Shown in pieces: positions 15,944 to 25,779 of a DNA stretch of 64,000 nt. Within the stretch, counting starts at the first letter, position 1; every line of letters begins with the position of its first letter. Source of the stretch: DATBSL01 sp964561785 (lineage in GTDB: Bacteria; Acidobacteriota; Vicinamibacteria; Fen-336); contig CAZLRF010000020.1 of NCBI GenBank assembly GCA_964561785.1, forward strand, positions 1 through 64,000. The letters run 5' to 3'. A program made the translations under genes and the position numbers. The notes below the pieces were generated by a model. It ran no database searches and was not told where the DNA came from. It was given only the letters and a program-made list of their open reading frames with translations.

Positions 15944-16324
15944 TCAGTCGGCGACCTTTGGCTTCTCGTCGAGCTCGCGGTGCAGCCAGGCCGCGAGGTT
16001 GCCGTCCGGGGTGGGATCGAGGCGACGCACGCACGACTCGAGGAACCGCGATCGGACGTCGCCGGCGGCCTCGTCCGTCCGGGCGTCGTCCGGCGTCCAC
16101 TCCACCACGACGACCTCGCCCCGGCGGCGCATCCGAAAGCGCGCCCCGTCCGGCTCGATCTGGATCGGCAACCCCGCGAGGACGTCGACCGCGCCGCCGT
16201 CTCCCGGCACGAGCTCGTACTCGTCCCACTCGTTCGGGCCGGTCCGCCGGAAGGAGCCGACCACGCGTCCCGGGAACGCCCGCGCGGTCGTCGCGTCGGC
16301 GTCGAGCACGTCGCGCGCGTCCAC
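15944..16324 (-). CDS. Hypothetical protein
   Basis: A 126-residue soluble protein with no signal peptide. It looks like a small beta-rich domain (RVVGSFRRTGPNEWDEYELV, ARFRMRRRGEVVVVEWTPDD) followed by a helical tail (RSRFLESCVRRLD, NLAAWLHRELDE). No family recognised. GTG start without a visible ribosome binding site; it faces the pst operon tail-to-tail. Confidence 0.55.
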   Translation of the reverse strand: MDARDVLDADATTARAFPGRVVGSFRRTGPNEWDEYELVPGDGGAVDVLAGLPIQIEPDGARFRMRRRGEVVVVEWTPDDARTDEAAGDVRSRFLESCVRRLDPTPDGNLAAWLHRELDEKPKVAD

Positions 16325-16368
16325 CCGGCGCGGCTCCGTGCTCGCTCTCCCCCTCGGCGTCCTGCGCC

Positions 16369-17118
16369 CTACCGCGAAGCCGGAGGAAGCGGGCCGATCT
16401 CCACCTTGCGGAACTCGACCTCGGTCCCCTCGGCCTGGAGCGCGATCTTGCCCCGGTCGACGGTCGCGTCGAAGCCGTCGTTCACCAGGTCGCCGTTCAC
16501 CCAGACCCGCAGCGTCCGGCCCCGGGCCTCAATCACCATCGTGTTCCACTCGCCGAGCGGCTTCTCCGAGCCGTCGGTGAGGTTGAGGATCCTCCGGGCG
16601 TCGCCCTCGCTCCCACCCCACTTCTGCCCGGGCTTGCGCGGGCGGCGCGCCTCCATGTCGGGGACCTCGATGTCCTCCCGGATGACCCAGAAGTCGCCGG
16701 CCTCCCCGCTCATCATCTGAACCTCGATCGACTGCGGGAACATCTTGTACAGGGCTCGCGGCGTCGAGGCGTGGACGAGGACCCCGCAGTTGCCGCCCTT
16801 GCCGGGAAAGCGGTACTCGACTACCAGGCGGTAGTCGCGGAAGGCCTGCGTGGTCACGAGGTGGCCCTCGGGCTTGCCCCGGCTGACGAGGAGCCCGTCC
16901 CGCACGACGAAGCTGTCGGGCAGCGAGGCGTCCTTGTCGCGGGCGGGGACGTCGGCCGTCCAACCCGAGAGGGTCTTGCCGTCGAACAGGGGGGTGACGG
17001 CCGTCGGGCAGAGGGCCTCTACTTCGCCCGCGGTCGCCACGGGCGCGACGACGAGAGCGAGGAGGAGGACGCCGGCAGCGCGCCTGGCGAGGGGTCTGTC
17101 GATCACAGGTCGGGTCAT
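16369..17118 (-). CDS. Secreted DUF1080 / 3-keto-disaccharide hydrolase family protein
   Basis: A 249-residue exported protein: signal peptide about 1-30 (ARRAAGVLLLALVVAPVATAG), then one concanavalin-like jelly roll. Family marks seen: TPLFDGKTLSGW near the N-terminus, VRDGLLVSRGKPEGHLVT, GNCGVLVHASTP, QSIEVQMMSGEAGDFWV, GEWNTMVIEARGRTLRVWVNG and GKIALQAEGTEVEFRKVEI. The family is widespread in Planctomycetota, Acidobacteriota and Bacteroidota; some members hydrolyse 3-keto-glycosides, others are only glycan-binding. Substrate unknown here. No glycoside-oxidation genes are adjacent. Confidence 0.85.
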   Translation of the reverse strand: MTRPVIDRPLARRAAGVLLLALVVAPVATAGEVEALCPTAVTPLFDGKTLSGWTADVPARDKDASLPDSFVVRDGLLVSRGKPEGHLVTTQAFRDYRLVVEYRFPGKGGNCGVLVHASTPRALYKMFPQSIEVQMMSGEAGDFWVIREDIEVPDMEARRPRKPGQKWGGSEGDARRILNLTDGSEKPLGEWNTMVIEARGRTLRVWVNGDLVNDGFDATVDRGKIALQAEGTEVEFRKVEIGPLPPASR

Positions 17119-17172
17119 GACATCCTTCTACCACCGAACCGTCCGCTCGTGGAGCGAGGAGGCGTCCCCCTG

Positions 17173-18291
17173 CTACCGCAGGAGCGCGATGAGCGCGCCC
17201 GCCGCGACCGCGGTCCCGATCACGCCCGCCACGTTCGGGCCCATCGCGTGCATCAGGAGGTAGTTGTGGGGGTTCTCCTCCTGCGCGACGTTGTGGGCGA
17301 CGCGCGCGGCCATGGGCACTGCGGAGACGCCGGCCGCGCCGATGAGCGGGTTCACCGGGCTCCCCGGCAGCCGGCTCATGAGCTTCCCGAGGAGGATGCC
17401 CCCCGCCGTCGAGAGGGCGAAGGCGACGCACCCGAGGGCGAGGATCTTGAGCGTCCCCGCCCGCAGGAACGTCTCGCCGTCCATCGTCGCGCCCACGCAC
17501 AGGCCGAGCACGATCGTCACGAGGTTGATGAGCTCGTTCTGGGCGGTGCGGGTGAGCCGCTCGGTGACCCCGCACTCGCGGAGCAGGTTGCCGAACATGA
17601 GGAGGCCCACGAGGGCGGTGGCGGCGGGCACGATCAGGGCGCACACCACGGTCACCGCGATCGGGAAGCCCACGCGCAGGGGGCGGGGGATGTCGAAGTC
17701 CGCCTCCATCCGGATGCGGCGCTCCTCCCGAGTCGTGAGCGCGCGCATGATCGGGGGCTGGATGAGGGGCACGAGGGCCATGTACGAGTAGGCGGAGACC
17801 GCGATCGGGCCGAGCAGGTGCGGGGCGAGCTTCATCGTCAGGTAGATCGACGTGGGGCCGTCGGCGCCGCCGATGATGCCGATCGAAGCCGCCTCGCGGG
17901 GAGTGAAGCCGAGGGCCCACGCCCCGAGGAACGCGCCGACCACGCCGAGCTGGGCCGCGCCCCCGAGGAGGAGCGTCTTCGGGTTGGCGAGCAGCGGCCC
18001 GAAGTCGGTGAGGGCCCCGAGGCCGATGAAGATGAGGGGAGGGAAGATCTCGAGGCGCAGGCCCTGCGAGAGGTAGTGGAACAGCCCCCCCGCCTCCGTC
18101 CCGTGGGGCGCCGCGGTGAGGCCGTTCAGCGGCAGGTTGACCATGAGCGCGCCGAACCCGATCGGGACGAGGAGGAGCGGCTCGAACCGGCGGGCGATGG
18201 CGAGCCACAGGAGGAGGGAGGCCACGCCGATCATCACGACCTCGCGCCCGGTCAGGTGGGCGAGGCCGGTCGACTGCACGAGCTCGGGCAA
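17173..18291 (-). CDS. mmdB: Na+-translocating decarboxylase, beta subunit
   Basis: A 372-residue polytopic membrane protein of the OadB/MmdB/GcdB family. It performs the decarboxylation of carboxybiotin and pumps Na+ outwards. Signature stretches: GIIGGADGPTSIYLTMKLAP (Asp in the Na+ path), PVNPLIGAAGVSAVPMAARV and LLMHAMGPNVAGVIG. Start is TTG at 18291, just after the stop of the biotin-carrier gene, consistent with coupled translation. It is the last gene of the four-gene operon running from 20550 downwards. Confidence 0.92.
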   Translation of the reverse strand: MPELVQSTGLAHLTGREVVMIGVASLLLWLAIARRFEPLLLVPIGFGALMVNLPLNGLTAAPHGTEAGGLFHYLSQGLRLEIFPPLIFIGLGALTDFGPLLANPKTLLLGGAAQLGVVGAFLGAWALGFTPREAASIGIIGGADGPTSIYLTMKLAPHLLGPIAVSAYSYMALVPLIQPPIMRALTTREERRIRMEADFDIPRPLRVGFPIAVTVVCALIVPAATALVGLLMFGNLLRECGVTERLTRTAQNELINLVTIVLGLCVGATMDGETFLRAGTLKILALGCVAFALSTAGGILLGKLMSRLPGSPVNPLIGAAGVSAVPMAARVAHNVAQEENPHNYLLMHAMGPNVAGVIGTAVAAGALIALLR

Positions 18292-18292
18292 C

Positions 18293-18697
18293 TCAGGCCT
18301 CGGTCCGGTAGCGGATGAGGCAGTCGCCGACCTGGACGGAGTCGCCGGGCTCGACCTCGACCGCCGCCACCTCGCCCCCCCGCGGCGCGTAGATGTAGGT
18401 GTCCATCTTCATCGCGTCGAGGAGGACGACCGGCGCCTTCGCGTCCACGCGGGAGCCGGCGCTCACGAACACCTTCTGGACGGTGCCGGCGAGCGGGGCG
18501 AGGATCGCGTTCGGGTCGCCCTTGGGCATCGCCGCGGGCGGCGCCGCGGGGCGCGGCGGGGCGGGGGCGGCGGGGCGAGGCGCGGGCGGGAGCGGGGACA
18601 GGAAGCCCGTCCCGTTCGCCTCCCGCTCGTCGTCCTCGAGCACCTGCACGGTGACGTCGTACGTCTTGCCTTCGATCGTGATCCGCAGCTTCTTCAT
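18293..18697 (-). CDS. mmdC: Biotin carboxyl carrier subunit
   Basis: A 134-residue protein: short N-terminal beta part (KKLRITIEGKTYDVTVQV), Ala/Pro-rich flexible linker (about 35-60) and a biotinyl domain whose biotinylated Lys97 is in LLDAMKMD, a slight variant of EAMKM. It shuttles CO2 between carboxyltransferase and beta subunit. ATG at 18697 overlaps the gamma-subunit stop (ATGA). Confidence 0.92.
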   Translation of the reverse strand: MKKLRITIEGKTYDVTVQVLEDDEREANGTGFLSPLPPAPRPAAPAPPRPAAPPAAMPKGDPNAILAPLAGTVQKVFVSAGSRVDAKAPVVLLDAMKMDTYIYAPRGGEVAAVEVEPGDSVQVGDCLIRYRTEA

Positions 18698-18993
18698 CGG
18701 CGGGGCTCCACCCGGTGGGAGATCATGATGTCCATCCGCCCCGCCCGGGACCAGCGGTCGGCCACCGGGCCGCGGTGGACGTGGACGCGGTGCAGGCGCA
18801 CGGCGGTGCCGAGCGCCTCGCTCGCGGCGGCGGCGAGCACGGCCAGCGTCTCGGCGGACACGCCCGCGGGCGCCTCGGGCACGGGCGCCAACCGAGCGGC
18901 CAGGCGGCGCAGGACGAGGACGAGCCCGGTCAGGAGGCCCATGGCGGCCATGACCGCCCCGAGCGCGGTGAGGGCGAGAACAAGGGGGTGCAA
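18694..18993 (-). CDS. mmdD: Decarboxylase gamma (small membrane) subunit, OadG-like
   Basis: A 99-residue protein with one N-terminal transmembrane helix (about 3-30, rich in Leu/Ala/Gly) and a soluble tail, the form of OadG/MmdD subunits that hold the soluble carboxyltransferase to the membrane. Sequence identity in this family is always low; the assignment rests on size, topology and position between the alpha and carrier genes. Start is TTG at 18993, six bases after the carboxyltransferase stop. Confidence 0.8.
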   Translation of the reverse strand: MHPLVLALTALGAVMAAMGLLTGLVLVLRRLAARLAPVPEAPAGVSAETLAVLAAAASEALGTAVRLHRVHVHRGPVADRWSRAGRMDIMISHRVEPRR

Positions 18994-18999
18994 GGGGGC

Positions 19000-20550
<1,551 letters not shown>

Positions 20551-20738
20551 GGTCCTCTTTGCTCCGGGGCGATGGCCCCGCTCCAGGAGCCGAGCACGGA
20601 CCGTGCCGGGCCACCGCCGGCCTCCAAACCCGCGAAGTCGACCGCCACGGTCGTTTCCCGGGTCCTCACCCGTCCGCGCTGCGCAAGAAATGCGCCCGTC
20701 CGCCTAAAGGCTTGACGCTCCTGCGGTCACGGGCGAGC

Positions 20739-21086
20739 ATGACCCCCATGAAGAAGACGACGAGTCGAGCCCCCGCCGCCCACCAGAGGTTCGTCCGCCG
20801 GTTTCCGCGACTGGCGAAGGCCTGGGACCTCGTCAACGAGGAGGGCGCCCTGGGGCCGCTCGATGCGAAGACACAGCGCCTCGTGAAGCTGGCGATCGGC
20901 GTCGGCGCGATGCGGCAGGGCGCCGTGCACGCGGGCGCCCGCAAGGCCCGCGACGCGGGTGCGTCCCTCGCCGAGATGGAGCAGATCGTGGCGCTCGCCG
21001 CGAGCACGGTCGGCTTCCCCGCGGCGGTCGCGGCCTGGGGCTGGGTCCACGACGAGGTGCCCCCGGCGCCGAAGAAGCGACGCTAG
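20739..21086 (+). CDS. AhpD/carboxymuconolactone-decarboxylase-like protein lacking the CxxC pair
   Basis: A 115-residue helical protein. TQRLVKLAIGVGAMRQGAVHAGARKARDAGAS matches the core of the carboxymuconolactone decarboxylase family, where peroxidase-type members have Cys-x-x-Cys-x-x-x-His. Here only the His is kept, so it is unlikely to be a thiol peroxidase. The basic N-terminus (KKTTSRAP) and C-terminus (KKRR) are unusual. ATG at 20739 or 20748. Its stop codon shares the palindrome CTAG with the convergent next gene. Confidence 0.7.
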   Translation: MTPMKKTTSRAPAAHQRFVRRFPRLAKAWDLVNEEGALGPLDAKTQRLVKLAIGVGAMRQGAVHAGARKARDAGASLAEMEQIVALAASTVGFPAAVAAWGWVHDEVPPAPKKRR

Positions 21087-21730
21087 TTCAGGCGCAGCTC
21101 CAGCCACCGCGCGGTATTGCGCTCGGCCGCCGCGGGCGGGTGGACGACCATGCCCGGCTTGCCGCCGAAGAGGCCCGAGGCCGAAAGGCGCACCCGCCAG
21201 ACCGGGCCCGGCAGCTTCGAGCGGCGGATCGCGAACTCGAGGCCGTCCGAGGGGTAGTCGGCCGCCCACGGCGGCTTGCCCTCTTCCCGCAGGCGGGGGA
21301 GGGCGTCCTCGTCCCGCCGGATCTCGTTAGCGTACCAGCCGGAGGTGAGCCCCATCCGCGGCCTGGGCTCGGGGCCGGCGGGCGGCAGCTCGACCTCGTA
21401 GAGGGCGTAAGACACGTGGAGCTTCCGGATCGGCCCGTCGGGCACGGCCAGCGAGAGCTCCGACGGCCCGATGCCGCTCCGCCCCCGCACGCCGACGAAG
21501 ACGACCCCCCGGTGCTCCTTGACGTGCAGCGAGATCTCGTCGTTCACGTCGACTCGACGGGCGTCGTCCCACTCGCCCGGGCTGAACGTCCCGTCGGTGA
21601 CGACGGGCGCCCCGTCGCCTCGCGGGACATCGACCGGCCCCGGGTCGGCCTGCGGCGACGTCTGGGCCCCGGCGGCTCCCTGGCCGGCCAGGAGAACGGT
21701 CGCGACGGACAGCACGAGCATCGAGCGCAT
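21083..21730 (-). CDS. Exported protein with CBM9/DOMON-like domain
   Basis: A 215-residue secreted protein. Signal peptide MRSMLVLSVATVLLAGQGAAGA. The rest resembles a carbohydrate- or heme-binding jelly roll: TDGTFSPGEWDDARRVDVND is the usual opening of CBM9-like domains, followed by SLHVKEHRGVVFVGVRG and DGLEFAIRRSKLPGP. Such domains are found in periplasmic or surface proteins in this kind of genome. No catalytic residues recognised. It overlaps the preceding convergent gene by 3-4 bases at CTAG. Confidence 0.6.
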   Translation of the reverse strand: MRSMLVLSVATVLLAGQGAAGAQTSPQADPGPVDVPRGDGAPVVTDGTFSPGEWDDARRVDVNDEISLHVKEHRGVVFVGVRGRSGIGPSELSLAVPDGPIRKLHVSYALYEVELPPAGPEPRPRMGLTSGWYANEIRRDEDALPRLREEGKPPWAADYPSDGLEFAIRRSKLPGPVWRVRLSASGLFGGKPGMVVHPPAAAERNTARWLELRLN

Positions 21731-21831
21731 GGCCCCTCCCGGTGGGGGCGGATGGAATTCGCGTCTGCCCTCGATAGAGTACGAGGTCGGCGCGGCGCCG
21801 GTTCGCCGCGAGCTCGGGGAGCGCGGCGGGC

Positions 21832-22737
21832 TCAGGCCGCCGCACCGCCCGCGGAGCGGCCCGGCGGCCGCGCGGGGCGCAGCCACACCGCGGCCAGGAG
21901 CAGGAGCCCGAGGTAGCTCGGCCAGTCGCGGCCCTGGCGGTGCTCGACGAGGCGATCCGCGCGCAGCACGTCGGGCGCGAGGAAGGTGCCGTAGAGCGAC
22001 ACCGTCGCGTCGCGCGCGGGGAGCGCGCCGGTCGCCCGCACCCGCTCGCCCGTCCAGAGGCGGATGAACCCGCCCGCCGGCGTGGTCTCGAAGGCGGTCC
22101 GGTCGAGGCCGACCGTACGTCCGACCCGCGTCTCGACGTCCCGAAGCGTCTTCACCGAGTAGCTGTCGGAAGCCTCGACCGCTCCGAGGAAGGGGAGTGG
22201 GAACAGGAAGTAGAGGCCGAGGAGGGCGCCCGCGGCGGCGAGGCGGGGCGGGTGCAGGTCGAGCGCCGCCCGGGGCGGGTGCCGCCGCACGATCTCCCAG
22301 GCCAGGAGGAGCGCGCCGGCGACCGTCAGGACCCCGTACACCGGGCTCCCCCCCGGCAGCAGGTCGAAGCTCGTCATGCGCCAGGAGAACGGCGCGAGGA
22401 GGTGGACCCCGTTGCCCCACTTGACCTCGGTCGCGTCGAGCAGGAGGTGGAGGAGGGCGTTCGCGCCGAGGACGGCGAAGGCGAGCCGAGGTGCAGCGGC
22501 GAGCGCGGCGAGCGCGGCGCACAGCAGCAGCGTGCCCGCGAGGGAGGCCTGCGCCATCGTGAAGAGGCGAAGGTCGAACGTGTCGGCCGGGACACCGAGG
22601 CCGACCACCGCCCGCCGGAGGATCCACGGCACGTCGGGGAGGAGGCAGCCCAGGTAGATCCACCGCGGGTCGATGCGCCGCCACAGAGCGCGGCTCGCGG
22701 CCCCCTGGGCGGCGAAGTGGACGAGGGTGTTCGGCAC
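21832..22737 (-). CDS. Membrane-bound metal-dependent hydrolase (DUF457/YdjM-like)
   Basis: A 301-residue inner-membrane protein with about five hydrophobic segments. Putative metal ligands follow the family pattern: His in PNTLVHFAAQGA, Asp in GCLLPDVPWI, and HLLLDATEVKWGNGVHLLAPFSW, the last very typical of the YdjM/DUF457 group. The C-terminal third (about 190-280) is periplasmic-like beta sequence. Start GTG at 22737. The substrate is unknown; family members are linked to membrane stress. Confidence 0.65.
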   Translation of the reverse strand: MPNTLVHFAAQGAASRALWRRIDPRWIYLGCLLPDVPWILRRAVVGLGVPADTFDLRLFTMAQASLAGTLLLCAALAALAAAPRLAFAVLGANALLHLLLDATEVKWGNGVHLLAPFSWRMTSFDLLPGGSPVYGVLTVAGALLLAWEIVRRHPPRAALDLHPPRLAAAGALLGLYFLFPLPFLGAVEASDSYSVKTLRDVETRVGRTVGLDRTAFETTPAGGFIRLWTGERVRATGALPARDATVSLYGTFLAPDVLRADRLVEHRQGRDWPSYLGLLLLAAVWLRPARPPGRSAGGAAA

Positions 22738-22757
22738 GGGCCTCGATCGTAGCCCGG

Positions 22758-23546
22758 CTAGGAGGCCCGCGCGAGGCGCTTGCGGACGATCTTCCGGAGC
22801 CTCTCCGGCGAGATCGGCGGTCCCGTCATCACCTGCTTCCCGTCGACGAAGAGCGCGTCGGCCAGGCCCCACTCGGCGACGGCGGCGTGCTCGGCGGTGT
22901 CGACCTCGCGGAAGTCCACGCGGTCGCCGAGCTCGGTGGCCACCCGGCGGGCGCGCTCGGCGGTCACGACGCCCGCCGTGCACCAGCCGTTCACGAAGCA
23001 GGTCACGCTCACGCGGCCGGGCGTCGTCTCGACCGGCTTCGCCGTCCGCGGGAAGAAGCGCGGCGGCCGGGCGTCCGCGCCGAACGGCTTCCAGACGAGC
23101 GAGGCGATCCCGTTCCGCTCGGCCGTGCGGTAGCCGTGCCGCTTGTAGAAGGAGGCCCGCATCCAGAAGGGGAGCCACAGGCCCCAGGCCGCCATGCCCT
23201 TCGCCCCGCGGGCGCGCGCGTCGTCCTCCGCCGCGGCGAGGAGTGCCCGACCCATGCCCCGCCCCTGATAGTTGCCCCGCCCGGTCCGGTGCCCGTGCAC
23301 CCAGATGCAGGGGACGAAGAAGAGCCCCTCGCCGTCCACCGTCGACTCCTCGATGGGCAGGTACTGGATCATCCCGCCCGGCGTCCCCGCGTCGTCGAGG
23401 GCGAGCTTCACCCGCAGGCCGCGCGGGGTGAACCGCTCGACCCACCGGCGCCGGCGGTCGGCGGCCTCCCTCACGTCGTCGGGCCAGTCCTCGAGGCACT
23501 GGCAGAAGACCGGCTTGGTCGTCTCGTCGAGGTCCACGATGCGCAT
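22758..23546 (-). CDS. GNAT acetyltransferase with C-terminal YoaP-like domain
   Basis: A 262-residue cytoplasmic protein. Acetyl-CoA binding loop YQGRGMGRALLAAAEDDARARG and the following FYKRHGYRT strand-helix are GNAT features. Residues about 175-262 form a thioredoxin-like YoaP domain: VTCFVNGWCTAGVVTAERAR, GDRVDFREVDT, ALFVDGKQVMTGPPISPERLRKI. The Cys pair is CFVNGWC rather than CxxC. Substrate unknown. It ends 20 bases before the hydrolase gene, so both may be one transcript. Confidence 0.75.
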   Translation of the reverse strand: MRIVDLDETTKPVFCQCLEDWPDDVREAADRRRRWVERFTPRGLRVKLALDDAGTPGGMIQYLPIEESTVDGEGLFFVPCIWVHGHRTGRGNYQGRGMGRALLAAAEDDARARGAKGMAAWGLWLPFWMRASFYKRHGYRTAERNGIASLVWKPFGADARPPRFFPRTAKPVETTPGRVSVTCFVNGWCTAGVVTAERARRVATELGDRVDFREVDTAEHAAVAEWGLADALFVDGKQVMTGPPISPERLRKIVRKRLARAS

Positions 23547-23620
23547 CGGAACCTCCCCCGTCCCGTCATAGACCCTCCCGAGGCTCGGCGCAAGGGGGAA
23601 AGGCGGTATCCTCCGGCCCG

Positions 23621-24856
23621 ATGCCCTCCCCCGCGCGCACCGCGTGGCTCGTCGTCGTCCTGCTGCTCCCGGTCGCTCTCCTCAACTACCTCGACCGGCA
23701 GATGCTCGCGGCGATGAAGTTCTCGGTGATGGGCGACATCCCCACGATCGGCACCGAGGCGAACTGGGGGCGGATGCTCGGGCAGTTCAAGTGGGTGTAC
23801 GCGCTGCTGAGCCCCGTGGGCGGGTACCTCGCCGACCGCTACAGTCGCCGGGCCGTCATCTGCGCGAGTCTCTTCGTCTGGTCGGCGGTGACCTGGGCCA
23901 CGGGCCACGTCACGACGTACGAGGGCCTCTTGTGGACCCGCTCGCTCATGGGCACGAGCGAGGCGTTCTACATCCCCGCCGCCCTCGCCCTCATCACCGA
24001 CTACCACACCGGGCGGACCCGCTCGCGGGCGGTGGGCCTGCACCAGACGGCGATCTACCTCGGCGTCATCGCGGGCGGCTTCGCCGGCTACGTGGCCGAC
24101 AGCTCCCTCGGCTGGCGCTTCGCCTTCGACCTGTCGGGCCTCGTCGGGATGGCCTACGCGCTCCCGCTCGCGCTCCTGCTGCGCGAGCCGCCCGCCCGGG
24201 CCGCCGCCGCGCGCGGGGGCTCCCCCCTCGGGGCCGTCCGCGAGCTCCTGGGCAACGGCTCCTTCCTCCTCATGGTGGCGTACTTCACCCTGCCCGCCCT
24301 CGCGGGCTGGGTGGTGCGCGACTGGATGCCGGCGATACTCAAGCAGCAGTTCGGGATCAGCCAGGGGCTCGCCGGCGTGTCGGCGACCCTGTACTGGCAG
24401 GTCGCGGCCATCCTCGGCGCCGCCCTCGGCGGGGTCCTCGCCGACCGCTGGATGCGGCGGAGCGACCGCGGGCGTATCCTGACGAGCGCGATCGGCATGT
24501 CCCTCATTGCCCCCGCGATCCTCGGCATGGGCCAGGCGGGCACCCTCGCCGTGGCGGTGGGGTTCCTCGTCTTGTTCGGCCTCGGCTGGGGCTTCTTCGA
24601 CTCGAACAACATGCCGATCCTCTGCCAGGTCGTGCGGGGCGACCTGAGGGCCACCGGCTACGGCCTCATGAACATGGTCAGCATCAGCTTCGGCGGCTTC
24701 GCCGACTGGGGCTTCGGGGCGCTGCGCGACGCGCGGTTGCCGCTCCGGACGATCTTCGGCGTCTTCGCCCTCGCCGCCTTCCTGTCGATCGGCCTCGTCC
24801 TCCTCGTCCGCCCGCGCCCGGAGCTCCTCGACCGCGCGGCGGAGGCCCGTCCGTGA
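23621..24856 (+). CDS. MFS transporter
   Basis: A 411-residue major-facilitator protein with about twelve hydrophobic segments. Loop 2-3 motif is GGYLADRYSRRAVI and the second-half copy is GGVLADRWMRRSDRGRI. The N-terminus (LLPVALLNYLDRQMLAAM) is the form common in the hexuronate/phthalate-type anion:cation symporter group. First gene of a tightly packed operon with an aldolase and a ThDP enzyme, so it probably imports their substrate, an organic or sugar acid (inference). A -10-like TATCCT (23607-23612) ends only 8 bases before the ATG, suggesting a nearly leaderless message. Confidence 0.85.
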   Translation: MPSPARTAWLVVVLLLPVALLNYLDRQMLAAMKFSVMGDIPTIGTEANWGRMLGQFKWVYALLSPVGGYLADRYSRRAVICASLFVWSAVTWATGHVTTYEGLLWTRSLMGTSEAFYIPAALALITDYHTGRTRSRAVGLHQTAIYLGVIAGGFAGYVADSSLGWRFAFDLSGLVGMAYALPLALLLREPPARAAAARGGSPLGAVRELLGNGSFLLMVAYFTLPALAGWVVRDWMPAILKQQFGISQGLAGVSATLYWQVAAILGAALGGVLADRWMRRSDRGRILTSAIGMSLIAPAILGMGQAGTLAVAVGFLVLFGLGWGFFDSNNMPILCQVVRGDLRATGYGLMNMVSISFGGFADWGFGALRDARLPLRTIFGVFALAAFLSIGLVLLVRPRPELLDRAAEARP

Positions 24857-25779
24857 GGCCCGCCCGCCCCCTCGAGGGGCTCGTGGCGGCCGTCCACACG
24901 CCCTTCCGCGCCGACGGCACGATGCGCCTCGACGCCGTGGAGATCCAGGCCGCCCACCTGGCGCGGAGCGGCGTCGCCCTCGCCTTCGTGGGCGGGACCA
25001 CCGGCGAGTTCGCCTCGCTCAGCCTCGAGGAGCGTCGCGCGCTCGGCCGGCGCTGGCTGGAGGTGGCCCCCGGCCACGGGCTCGGCGTGGTCGTCCACGT
25101 CGGCGCGAGCGCTCTCGCCGACGCGCGGACCCTCGCGGCGGACGCGGAGGCGTACGGCGCGCTCGCGATCGCCGCGATCGCGCCGAGCTACTTCAAGCCG
25201 GCGGACCTCGACGCGCTCGTCGCGTGCAGCGCGGAGGCGGCGGCGGCAGCCCCCGGGACCCCCTTCTACTACTACGACGTCCCCTCGCTCACCGGCGTCT
25301 CGTTCTCCATGCCCGACTACCTCGAGGCGGCGAGGGGGCGGGTCCCCACCCTCGCCGGGCTCAAGTTCTCGCAGCCCGACCTGCTCGCCTACCAGCTGTG
25401 CCTGCAGGCGGGCGGCGGCGCCTTCGACGTCCCGTTCGGCGTCGACGAGTGGCTGCTCGCCGCGCTCGCCCTCGGAGCGCGCGGGGCGGTGGGGAGCACC
25501 TACAACTTCGCCGCGCCCGTCGCGCGGCGCCTGCTGCGCGCCTTCGAGTCGGGGGACCTCCACGCGGCCCGAGAGGAGCAGCTGCGCCTCGCGCGGCTCG
25601 TCCGCCTGCTCGCGGGCTTCGGCTACCTGGGCGCGGCGAAGGCGACGATGGCGCTCGTCGGGGTCGACGTCGGCCCCCCGCGGCTGCCGAGCCGCGGCCT
25701 CGCGCCCGACCGCGTCGGCGCGCTGCGCGAGGGCCTCGCCCGCCTCGGCTTCTTCGAGTGGATCGCGGATGGGCGCTAG
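24853..25779 (+). CDS. N-acetylneuraminate-lyase/DapA-family aldolase
   Basis: A 308-residue class I (beta/alpha)8 aldolase that splits or joins a 2-keto acid (usually pyruvate) by a Schiff base. Seen: GGTTGEFASLS (carboxylate-binding GTTGE loop), FYYYDVPSLTGV with the catalytic Tyr near 140, and Schiff-base Lys171 in LAGLKFSQPD. The pattern is closer to N-acetylneuraminate lyase than to DapA. Substrate not determined. GTG start overlaps the MFS stop (GTGA), and its end overlaps the next gene by 11 bases. Confidence 0.85.
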   Translation: MRPARPLEGLVAAVHTPFRADGTMRLDAVEIQAAHLARSGVALAFVGGTTGEFASLSLEERRALGRRWLEVAPGHGLGVVVHVGASALADARTLAADAEAYGALAIAAIAPSYFKPADLDALVACSAEAAAAAPGTPFYYYDVPSLTGVSFSMPDYLEAARGRVPTLAGLKFSQPDLLAYQLCLQAGGGAFDVPFGVDEWLLAALALGARGAVGSTYNFAAPVARRLLRAFESGDLHAAREEQLRLARLVRLLAGFGYLGAAKATMALVGVDVGPPRLPSRGLAPDRVGALREGLARLGFFEWIADGR

